64,000 bases of DNA from Albimonas donghaensis (GTDB lineage Bacteria; Pseudomonadota; Alphaproteobacteria; Rhodobacterales; Rhodobacteraceae): positions 806,001 through 870,000 of the forward strand of contig NZ_FNMZ01000001.1 in NCBI RefSeq assembly GCF_900106695.1. The letters run 5' to 3'. A program made the translations under genes and the position numbers. The notes beneath the pieces are model-generated. The model was not told the DNA's origin, ran no database searches, and saw nothing but the letters and a program-made list of their open reading frames with translations. Below are positions 57,881 through 64,000 of the stretch, piece after piece. How positions within the stretch are numbered: position 1 is the first letter of the stretch; each line of letters begins with the position of its first letter.

Positions 57881-57987
57881 CAAAATGAAACGGGCCCGCC
57901 AAGGCGGACCCGAGACTTGTATCGAGCGCTTCGTGCCTTGCGGCCGTCGCTCTTTCTCCTCCCCAGACTTGCGCCTGTTGTCTTTCG
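57881..57987 (-). ncRNA. Candidate small RNA
   Basis: On the minus strand TTGCGC (58021-58016) and TAAAGT (57999-57994) are 16 bases apart and would start a transcript near 57987. About 75 bases later the hairpin CGGGTCCGCC/GGCGGGCCCG (57912-57891) is followed by TTTCATTTTG, a reasonable terminator. Between them lie GAGCG/CGCTC arms enclosing a GCC-GCAA-GGC stem with a GNRA-type loop, and a purine-rich GGGGAGGAG single-strand stretch. No start codon follows that stretch, so it is probably not coding. I do not recognise the family. Confidence 0.4.
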
Positions 57988-58285
57988 TTGGCCACTTTAA
58001 CGCTTTGTAAAGGAAGCGCAAGAAAATTGCGTATCTCCGGCACTGGAGTAAGAATGTTCGCCTAACGTCCGCTGCGGTTGCGAAGGAAACGGCGGTTTCG
58101 CGCGGGGAATCCCTTCGCGGGCGCCGTATTTCGGCCCGGACCTCGCGGCGGCGCAGCGAAGCGACCCGTCGGCAAGCGATTCGCCGCGTACACGAAGCGG
58201 CCATGCGCCGGGGCGCGTCGCCGCCGCCGGTTCCGATCACGCAGAGGCGCGCGCCAGTCGCACGGCGCCGGGTCGGCGGGCGTTG

Positions 58286-58314
58286 TTGCGCCGCGCGCCG
58301 CCATGACCTAACCA
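58286..58314 (+). promoter_or_regulatory. Candidate promoter of proS
   Basis: TTGCGC (58286-58291) and TAACCA (58309-58314) are 17 bases apart, about 70 bases before the proS start. Confidence 0.4.
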
Positions 58315-58382
58315 TCCAACGCCCGTTCCGGGCGCGCTTCGGCCCGTTCCGGGGGCGCCCCCTGTCCAGCGAGACCCGATCC

Positions 58383-59720
58383 ATGCGCCTGAGCCGCTAT
58401 TTCCTGCCCGTCCTCAAGGAGACCCCCTCCGACGCCCAGATCGCCTCGCACCGGCTGATGCTGCGCGCCGGCATGATCCGGCAGCAGGCCGCGGGCATCT
58501 ATTCCTGGCTGCCGCTGGGCTTCCGGGTGCTGGAGAAGCTGCAGCGCATCGTGCATGAGGAGCAGCAGCGCGCCGGCCATATCCCGGTGCTGATGCCCAC
58601 CCTCCAGCCCGCCGAGCTGTGGCGCGAAAGCGGCCGCTTCGACGCCTATGGCAAGGAACTGCTGCGTATCCGCGACCGGCATGACCGCGACATGCTTTAC
58701 GGCCCGACCAACGAGGAGATGATCACCGACATCTTCCGCTCGGGCGTGTCGTCCTACAAGTCGCTGCCGATGACGCTCTACCACATCCAGTGGAAGTTCC
58801 GGGACGAGGTGCGGCCCCGGTTCGGCGTGATGCGCGGGCGCGAGTTCCTGATGAAGGACGGGTATAATTTCGACCTGACCTACGAGGACTCCATGCATGC
58901 CTACAACCGGCACATGGCCTCCTACCTGCGCACCTATGAGCGGATGGGGCTGAAGGCGATCCCGATGCGCGCCGACAGCGGACCCATCGGCGGCGACGAC
59001 ACCCATGAATTCCTGGTGCTGGCCGACACGGGCGAGTCCGAGGTCTTCTACGACAGCGCGGTGACCGAGCTGACGCTGGGCGACCGGGCGGTGGATTACG
59101 ACGACCGCGCCCAGCTGGAAGCCATCAAGGCGGAGTGGACCACCCCCTACGCGCGCACCGACGAAACCCATGACGCCGCCCTGTTCGAGCAGATCCCCGA
59201 GGACCGCCGCAAGGTGGGCCGGGGCATCGAGGTCGGGCAGATCTTCTATTTCGGGATCAAGTATTCCGAGCCGATGGGCGCGATGGTGGCCGACGAGACC
59301 GGGGCCAAGGTGCCGGTGCACATGGGCAGCCACGGCATCGGCGTGAGCCGGCTGGTCGGCGCGCTGATCGAGGCGCATCACGATGACAAGGGCATCAAAT
59401 GGCCCGAAGCGGTGGCGCCCTTCGGCGCCGGCATCGTCAACCTGAAGGTGGGCGACCCGGACGTGGACGCCGCCTGCGCCCAGATCTACGCGGCGCTGAG
59501 CGCGGCCGGCGTGGACCCCCTGCTGGACGACCGCGACGAGCGGGCGGGGCAGAAATTCGCGACCATGGAGCTGATCGGCCTGCCCTGGCGGATCACGGTC
59601 GGCCCGCGCGGCCTGAAGAACGGCGTGGTGGAGCTGACCTGCCGCGCCACGGGCGAGAGCGAGGAGCTTTCCGCCGAAGCCGCCTGCCTGAAGCTGGCCG
59701 GGATCTTCGCGGGGCTCTGA
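58383..59720 (+). CDS. proS: Prolyl-tRNA synthetase, type 2
   Basis: The 445-residue class II synthetase charges tRNA-Pro. It has [20 protein letters not shown] (about 2-21), motif 2 region [20 protein letters not shown] (about 138-157), [13 protein letters not shown] (about 112-124) and motif 3 [16 protein letters not shown] (about 317-332). The anticodon-binding domain follows from about 345. It lacks the large editing insertion of the E. coli enzyme, as is usual for the short alphaproteobacterial type. ATG 58383 fits the family start. Confidence 0.96.
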   Translation: MRLSRYFLPVLKETPSDAQIASHRLMLRAGMIRQQAAGIYSWLPLGFRVLEKLQRIVHEEQQRAGHIPVLMPTLQPAELWRESGRFDAYGKELLRIRDRHDRDMLYGPTNEEMITDIFRSGVSSYKSLPMTLYHIQWKFRDEVRPRFGVMRGREFLMKDGYNFDLTYEDSMHAYNRHMASYLRTYERMGLKAIPMRADSGPIGGDDTHEFLVLADTGESEVFYDSAVTELTLGDRAVDYDDRAQLEAIKAEWTTPYARTDETHDAALFEQIPEDRRKVGRGIEVGQIFYFGIKYSEPMGAMVADETGAKVPVHMGSHGIGVSRLVGALIEAHHDDKGIKWPEAVAPFGAGIVNLKVGDPDVDAACAQIYAALSAAGVDPLLDDRDERAGQKFATMELIGLPWRITVGPRGLKNGVVELTCRATGESEELSAEAACLKLAGIFAGL

Positions 59721-59743
59721 GCCGCGCGGCCCCGAAGGGGGGC

Positions 59744-59776
59744 GGGCCGAGGGGGGCGTCGAGCCCCCCGCGGCCC
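59744..59776. other. GC-rich hairpin after proS
   Basis: GGGCCG-A-GGGGGGC / GCCCCCC-G-CGGCCC with a five-base loop begins 24 bases after the proS stop. A second palindrome (GCGGCCGC arms) lies at 59839-59863. Neither has a T-run. Confidence 0.45.
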
Positions 59777-59883
59777 GCGCCGGGCTTCGCCCGACGGGCG
59801 CCCGGATTTCGCCGGGGTTTCCGGCGATGCCCGTCGCGGCCGCCGCCGGAGGCGGCCGCCACCCGACGCAGGAAGGATCTCGC

Positions 59884-61236
59884 ATGAGCGACGCCGCGGG
59901 CGACAGGGACACGGACAGGGGCCGGGACAGGGGACGGGGCGGCTCGGCCCCCTTCGCGCCGCATGAATGGCAGATCGCCTGGCGCTACATGCGCGCGCGG
60001 CGGCGCGAGGGCGGGATCTCGGTCATCGTCTGGTACGCGCTGGTGGGCATCGCGCTGGCGGTCGGCACGCTGATCGTGGTGATGGCGGTGATGGTCGGCT
60101 TCCGGGCCGAGTTCACCGACCGCATCCTCGGCGCCGAGGGCCATGCCCGCATCTATCCCATCCCCGTGGTGCAGGACGACGGGCGCCGGGTTTCGGCCAT
60201 CGACGACTACGACGCGCTGGCCGAGCGCATCGCCGCCGTGCCCGGCGTGATCCGCGCCGCGCCGATGATCGAGGCGCAGGTGCTCGTGTCCCGCGGGTCC
60301 GCCAATTCGGGCGCGGTGGTGCGGGGGATGCGGATCTCGGACCTGCAGGACCTGCCCTATGTCGCCCATCCCGAACTGTCGGAGGGGTCGCTGGAGGATC
60401 TCACGCACGGGATCGCGCTGGGCGAGGGCGTGGCGCGCGAGCTGGGCGCCTATGTCGGCGACATGATCACCATGATCCTGCCCGGCGGCCAGGCCACCCC
60501 CTTCGGCATGGCGCCCAAGATCAAGACCTTCGAACTGGTCTACGTGTTCCGGGTCGGGCGCGCGGATGTCGACCGGTCCCGGGTCTACATGACCTTCGAG
60601 GCCGCGCAGGACTATTTCAACAAGGGCGACACCGCCGACCAGGTGGAGGCGCTGATGGCGCATCCCGACCTGCTGGGCAGTCGCGCCAACCCGACCGAGG
60701 CCGACGCGGCCCTGATCCGGGCGGCGGGGCATAACCGGGTGCTGTGGACCTGGAAGGACGCGAACGGCGCGTTCCTCTCGGCGCTGGACGTGGAGCGGGC
60801 GGTGATGTTCATGATCCTCTCCCTCGTGGTGGTGATCGCGGCGCTCAACATCATCTCGGGGCTGGTGATGCTGGTGAAGAACAAGGGCCGCGATATCGGC
60901 ATCCTGCGCACCATGGGGCTGACCCAGGGGGCGGTGATGCGGATCTTCTTCCTGTGCGGGGCGGGGATCGGCACGCTGGGCACGGCCATCGGGGTCGGGC
61001 TCGGCATTCTCTTCGTCATCTATATCGACCCGATCTTCGACGTGGTGAACTTCCTCGCCGGCGGCGGCATATGGAACCCGGAGATCCGGATGCTGACCGA
61101 GTTCCCGGCCGAACTGCGCTGGCAGGACGTGGCGGCCTCGGCCGGGCTGGCCCTGGCGCTGAGCTACGGGATCACCCTGTTCCCGGCGCGCCGGGCCGCG
61201 CGGCTCGATCCGGTGGAGGCGCTTCGCTATGAGTGA
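59884..61236 (+). CDS. lolC: Lipoprotein-releasing ABC transporter permease, LolC/LolE type
   Basis: The 450-residue inner-membrane protein extracts outer-membrane lipoproteins together with LolD. It has an N-terminal helix (about 45-70) after a charged, Asp/Arg-rich leader, a large periplasmic domain, and three C-terminal helices. Key runs are [20 protein letters not shown] (about 28-47), [20 protein letters not shown] (about 329-348) and the final [16 protein letters not shown]. Alphaproteobacteria often use a single LolC/E-like homodimer, which fits one permease gene here. GGAAGG precedes ATG 59884. It overlaps lolD by eight bases. Confidence 0.92.
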   Translation: MSDAAGDRDTDRGRDRGRGGSAPFAPHEWQIAWRYMRARRREGGISVIVWYALVGIALAVGTLIVVMAVMVGFRAEFTDRILGAEGHARIYPIPVVQDDGRRVSAIDDYDALAERIAAVPGVIRAAPMIEAQVLVSRGSANSGAVVRGMRISDLQDLPYVAHPELSEGSLEDLTHGIALGEGVARELGAYVGDMITMILPGGQATPFGMAPKIKTFELVYVFRVGRADVDRSRVYMTFEAAQDYFNKGDTADQVEALMAHPDLLGSRANPTEADAALIRAAGHNRVLWTWKDANGAFLSALDVERAVMFMILSLVVVIAALNIISGLVMLVKNKGRDIGILRTMGLTQGAVMRIFFLCGAGIGTLGTAIGVGLGILFVIYIDPIFDVVNFLAGGGIWNPEIRMLTEFPAELRWQDVAASAGLALALSYGITLFPARRAARLDPVEALRYE

Positions 61237-61912
61237 GCACGCATTGGAGCTGGCCGGGGTCGAGCGGGTCTACAACGCCGGCGAGCCCGGGGAGGTGCGG
61301 GTGCTGACCGGCGCCTCGCTGGCGATCCGGCCGGGTGAGGTCGTGGCGCTGGTGGCGCCCTCGGGGTCGGGCAAGTCGACGCTGCTGCATCTCGCGGGGC
61401 TGCTGGACCGGCCGGATGCGGGCTCCGTGCGCATCGCGGGCGAGGCGGCGGAGGCGCTGTCGGACGCGCGGCGCACGGCGATAAGGCGGCGGGACGTGGG
61501 GTTCGTCTACCAGTTCCACCACCTGTTGAAGGAGTTCTCGGCGGTGGAGAACGTGTCCCTGCCGATGCGCGCGGCGGGCCTGTCCGCGCGGGCGGCGGCG
61601 CGGCGGGCGGCGGCGCTGCTCGACCGGGTGGGGCTGGCGCCGCGCGGGCATCACCGGCCGGCGGAACTGTCGGGGGGCGAGCAGCAGCGGGTGGCGATCT
61701 GCCGGGCGCTGGCCAACCGGCCGCGGCTGCTGCTGGCGGACGAGCCGACGGGGAACCTGGACCCGGCGGCCTCCAGCCTGGTCTACGAGATGCTGGCCGG
61801 GCTGGCGCGGGACGAGGGGCTGGGGGCCTTGATCGCCACCCATAACCTGGAGCTGGCCGGGCGCATGGACCGCGTGCTGCGGCTGGAGGACGGGCGGGTG
61901 GTCGACGGCTGA
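61229..61912 (+). CDS. lolD: Lipoprotein-releasing ABC transporter ATP-binding protein
   Basis: The 227-residue ATPase powers lipoprotein release by the LolC/E permease. Walker A is APSGSGKST (about 45-53), the signature [19 protein letters not shown] is at about 147-165, and Walker [13 protein letters not shown] at about 167-178. The segment [20 protein letters not shown] (about 89-108) is the LolD-type region that contacts the permease. Its start lies inside the 3' end of lolC. Confidence 0.94.
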   Translation: MSEHALELAGVERVYNAGEPGEVRVLTGASLAIRPGEVVALVAPSGSGKSTLLHLAGLLDRPDAGSVRIAGEAAEALSDARRTAIRRRDVGFVYQFHHLLKEFSAVENVSLPMRAAGLSARAAARRAAALLDRVGLAPRGHHRPAELSGGEQQRVAICRALANRPRLLLADEPTGNLDPAASSLVYEMLAGLARDEGLGALIATHNLELAGRMDRVLRLEDGRVVDG

Positions 61913-61997
61913 ACCGGCGCGGTCGGGCAGGGCTGCGGCCGCGACGCGAGCCGCATCGGCCCGCCGCGAACGGTCGTTGCAGAAGGAGGCGCCGAAG

Positions 61998-62351
61998 ATG
62001 ACGGTCAAACGCATCGTCGCCAACATCGCCGCCGCCTACGTCGAGGAGGTCGGCACGTTCTACTCGGAGCTTTTCGGCCTGACTGCCGTGATGGACCATG
62101 GCTGGATCGTCACCCTGGCCTCGGAGGAGGTCGCGCGCACGCAGCTCGGCATCGCCTCCGAGGGCGGCTCGGGCGCGCCGGTCCCCGATCTCTCGATCGA
62201 GGTGGAGGACGTCGACGCCGTCCATCAGCGCGCCCTGAGGCTGGGGCACGGGATCGTCTACCCGCTGACCGACGAGCCCTGGGGCGTCCGCCGCTTCTAT
62301 CTGCGCGACCCGACGGGAAAGTTGCTGAACATCCTGTCGCATATCGACTGA
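61998..62351 (+). CDS. VOC (glyoxalase/bleomycin resistance) family protein
   Basis: The 117-residue protein has the vicinal-oxygen-chelate fold with paired beta-alpha-beta units. Recognisable parts are RIVANIAAAYVEEVGTFYSE (about 5-24), LSIEVEDVDAVHQRALRLG and RRFYLRDPTGKLLNILSHI (about 97-115). The last contains the conserved DPxGxxxNIL segment. AAGGAGG lies eight bases before ATG 61998. Substrate is unknown; enzymatic and binding roles are both found in the family. Confidence 0.85.
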   Translation: MTVKRIVANIAAAYVEEVGTFYSELFGLTAVMDHGWIVTLASEEVARTQLGIASEGGSGAPVPDLSIEVEDVDAVHQRALRLGHGIVYPLTDEPWGVRRFYLRDPTGKLLNILSHID

Positions 62352-62356
62352 TCGCC

Positions 62357-62396
62357 ACGAAAAAGGCCCCGGCAGCGATGCCGGGGCCTTTTTCGT
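62357..62396. terminator. Bidirectional terminator
   Basis: A perfect inverted repeat (GGCCCCGGC, loop AGCGAT, GCCGGGGCC) is flanked by AAAAA on the left and TTTTTCG on the right. It terminates the VOC gene rightwards and the DUF4167 gene leftwards, six bases after the VOC stop. Confidence 0.92.
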
Positions 62397-62433
62397 AGCG
62401 GTCGCGAACGCCCGCGCTGTGCGGGCGCAAGGA

Positions 62434-63159
62434 TCAGCTGGAGACGGTTTCCTTGTCGCCGCCGCCGCTGGGGGCCGCGGCCGGGGCGTCGCCGTCCGAC
62501 CCGCTTCCCGAGCCGGAGCCGCCGGAGCCTTCGCCGCCTTCGGCCGGTTTCTCCCGGCGGGGACGCCGACGGCGCGGGGCGCGGGCGCGGGGGGCGGCTT
62601 CGGCCGGCGGCTCGGCGGCCTCGCCCTTGGACTCGGCCTCCGGGGTCGCGACCAGCGGATCGGCGTCGTCGGAGGCGTCGATCGTCTCCATCCCGCCGGA
62701 CGCGGCGCCGTTGGAGCCGCCGCCATTGCCGTTCGCCCCGTTGTGAGAGGCGTTGTTGTGGGAGGCGTTGCCGGACCCGCTATGCGACCCGTTCTGGCCG
62801 CCGGACTGCCCGCGAGACGACTGTCCGTCGTCGACGGAGTCCCGCGCGCCGTCATTGCCGTTGTGGTTGCGGTCGCGCTGCTGCGACTGCGGCTGGCTGG
62901 CCTGCTGCTCGGCCTGGGCCGAGGACAGAAGGCGCAGGTAGTGTTCGGCATGCTGCAGGAAATTCTCGGCGGTCACACGGTCCCCGGAGGTCTGGGAATC
63001 CCGCGCAAGCTGCTCGTATTTCTCAATGATCTGCTGCGGCGTGCCGCGGACCTTGCCCTCGGGTCCAGCGCTTTCGAAAACGCGGTTGACCACGTTTCCC
63101 ATGCTCTTGGGGCGATTGTTCTTACCGCGATTGCGGTTCGACTTCTGCGAAGGTCTCAT
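62434..63159 (-). CDS. DUF4167 domain-containing protein
   Basis: The 241-residue protein has an N-terminal DUF4167 domain. It begins RPSQKSNRNRGKNNRPKSMG (about 2-21), then GTPQQIIEKYEQLARDSQTS (about 39-58) and ENFLQHAEHYLRLL (about 65-78). The rest is low-complexity: a Gln-, Asn-, Ser- and Gly-rich stretch (about 82-155), a basic cluster [12 protein letters not shown] (about 192-203) and a Gly/Ser/Asp-rich tail. The basic clusters suggest RNA or ribosome binding, but function is unknown. It lies after prmC, as is usual in alphaproteobacteria. Confidence 0.9.
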   Translation of the reverse strand: MRPSQKSNRNRGKNNRPKSMGNVVNRVFESAGPEGKVRGTPQQIIEKYEQLARDSQTSGDRVTAENFLQHAEHYLRLLSSAQAEQQASQPQSQQRDRNHNGNDGARDSVDDGQSSRGQSGGQNGSHSGSGNASHNNASHNGANGNGGGSNGAASGGMETIDASDDADPLVATPEAESKGEAAEPPAEAAPRARAPRRRRPRREKPAEGGEGSGGSGSGSGSDGDAPAAAPSGGGDKETVSS

Positions 63160-63357
63160 AGCGTCCGGTTCTCTGCCCGATCGGGTCTCGCCCGATCCCG
63201 GCCCGGCCGGCGGGCGCGCATGCCCACGGGCTCCAGGCCACCGAGGCGAACCAGGTCGATGGACCCGGATCCGCGTCTACGATGCGATTGGCTGTTCGCC
63301 ACGCCCGGCGCATGCGCAATTCCCCTCGCGCAAGGGGCGTCTCCGGCGAACAAGGCG

Positions 63358-63387
63358 ACGTTACACGCAAATTCGCGTCCAAGACAA
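63358..63387 (-). promoter_or_regulatory. Candidate promoter of the DUF4167 gene
   Basis: On the minus strand TTGTCT (63387-63382) and TAACGT (63363-63358) are 18 bases apart, about 200 bases before the start, leaving a long leader. Confidence 0.35.
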
Positions 63388-63434
63388 GCCCGGTTCGGTC
63401 TTCAGCGCCGGTATTTCCGCGCAAATCCGCAGTA

Positions 63435-64000
63435 TCAGCGGAAATCAGCTTCGCTTCGGCGAAACTCCAGCGCCCTCGGGCGTCCGTCCAGGTCCGGATG
63501 CGCGGCGTGCAGGCGGAAGCCCTGTTCGGCGAAGATCGCGGCGACGTCGTTCTCCTGCCCCGCCCCGATCTCCAGGATCGCGCGGCCGCCGGGCGCGAGC
63601 GCCCGGTCGAGCCCGGCGGCGAGGGTCCGATAATCGGCGAGCCCGTCCGGCCCGGCGGCCAGCGCGCCCATCGGCTCCCAGTCGCGGACCTCGGGGTCCA
63701 GCGCCTCGACCTCGGCCTCGGGGATGTAGGGAGGGTTGGAGACGACCAGCCCGAAGCGGCCGCGCACCGGGGCGAACCAGTCGCCCTCCAGCAGTTGCGC
63801 GCGGTCGGCGACCCCGTGCGCCTCGGCATTGGCGCGGGCGAGCGCGAGGGCGGCGGGGCTGCGCTCCACCCCCATGCCGATGGTCTCGGGCCATTCCGCC
63901 AGCAGCGTGAGCAGGATGCAGCCCGATCCCAGCCCGAGGTCCAGCACCGCTTCGGGGCGCGGGCCGTCGAGGGCGGCGGCGATCAGGGTTTCGGTTTCCG
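63435..64000 (-). CDS. prmC: Release factor glutamine methyltransferase (partial)
   Basis: Only the C-terminal part is inside the window; the frame continues past the right edge. The enzyme methylates the Gln of the GGQ motif in peptide chain release factors. The visible part starts at ETETLIAAAL, then SAM motif I VLDLGLGSGCILLTLLAEW, and the catalytic VVSNPPYIPEAEVEAL with NPPY. EIGAGQENDVAAIFAEQGF follows near the end. The first motif has Leu where Thr is common (DLGLGSGC). The DUF4167 gene lies downstream after 275 bases. Confidence 0.93.
   Translation of the reverse strand, partial: ETETLIAAALDGPRPEAVLDLGLGSGCILLTLLAEWPETIGMGVERSPAALALARANAEAHGVADRAQLLEGDWFAPVRGRFGLVVSNPPYIPEAEVEALDPEVRDWEPMGALAAGPDGLADYRTLAAGLDRALAPGGRAILEIGAGQENDVAAIFAEQGFRLHAAHPDLDGRPRALEFRRSEADFR

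Larger units (their letters stand above)
57759..58382. other. Spacer between ppx and proS
   Basis: The 624-base spacer is less GC-rich than its flanks in the middle (57840-58060). It holds the minus-strand small RNA candidate and its terminator, and the proS promoter candidate. I found no credible protein gene. Confidence 0.5.

Noticed and set aside
57951-57965. Plus-strand CTCCTCCCC as a CcsR-type anti-Shine-Dalgarno small RNA
   Set aside because: No promoter or terminator in the plus direction surrounds it and no DUF1127 gene is upstream. The signals fit the minus strand better.

Overview
The window is very GC-rich bacterial chromosome from an alphaproteobacterium, most probably a member of the Rhodobacterales. 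The pointers are a complete 14-subunit nuo operon with small extra genes between subunits, including a DUF5337-type protein; a VPLPA-CTERM-type surface protein; a short, type 2 prolyl-tRNA synthetase; RNase J; a DUF4167 protein next to prmC; and the hda-ppk1-ppx arrangement. There are no rRNA genes, phage genes, transposases or CRISPR arrays. Most of the content is housekeeping, and the unusual material lies in accessory genes, spacers and regulatory sites.

Layout. 0.1-1.6 kb: alkaline phosphatase behind a good Pho box. 1.7-4.1 kb: a three-gene, end-overlapping ABC module (small exported protein, ATPase, FtsX-type permease). 4.4-9.2 kb: ferrochelatase, a 55-residue membrane peptide, a MAPEG protein, PmbA, a CysQ-like phosphatase and a small basic protein. 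9.5-11.8 kb, minus strand: an M20 dipeptidase and a TerB-like protein. 12.1 kb: tRNA-Asp. 12.9-28.5 kb: nuoABCDE-(DUF5337)-F-(DUF3291)-GHI-(lipoprotein)-JKLMN, encoding proton-pumping complex I, followed closely by birA, coaX and the RNase J gene, which ends at a strong terminator. 31.9-44.3 kb, minus strand: a purine acquisition and breakdown region. uraH, xdhA, xdhB, xdhC and the ATPase and two permeases of a BMP/Nup-type nucleoside importer are joined by start/stop overlaps. The binding protein follows with its own promoter, then a 31-residue peptide, guanine deaminase and a hydroxypyruvate isomerase. 44.5-47.3 kb, minus strand: a GT2 glycosyltransferase with a LAB_N membrane partner, then ribD and nrdR. 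47.3-48.5 kb: an AT-rich island with a VPLPA-CTERM protein gene that lies between nrdR and glyA. 48.8-50.1 kb: glyA. 50.7-62.4 kb, plus strand: NAD kinase, an AI-2E family permease, Hda, ppk1, ppx, proS, LolC/E, LolD and a VOC protein. 62.4-64 kb, minus strand: a DUF4167 protein and the 3' part of prmC, cut by the window edge.

How the genes work together. Three themes stand out. The first is energy: complex I plus cofactor genes (birA, coaX, NAD kinase). The second is purine salvage: nucleoside or base uptake, deamination of guanine to xanthine, oxidation of xanthine to urate, and 5-hydroxyisourate hydrolysis. Urate oxidase and OHCU decarboxylase are not in the window. The third is phosphate: PhoA with a Pho box, and the PPK1/PPX pair that makes and degrades polyphosphate. 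Many transcription units start with a similar promoter-like pattern, TTGACC or TTGCGC followed about 16-18 bases later by TA-rich hexamers such as TAGCTG, TAGGCT or TATAGA.

No clear new multi-gene system was found. The best leads are the VPLPA-CTERM island, a candidate small RNA near 57.9 kb, an operator-like dyad before the purine operon, iteron-like 13-bp repeats near 11.2 kb, the lipoprotein inside the nuo operon, and two unannotated-size membrane peptides.
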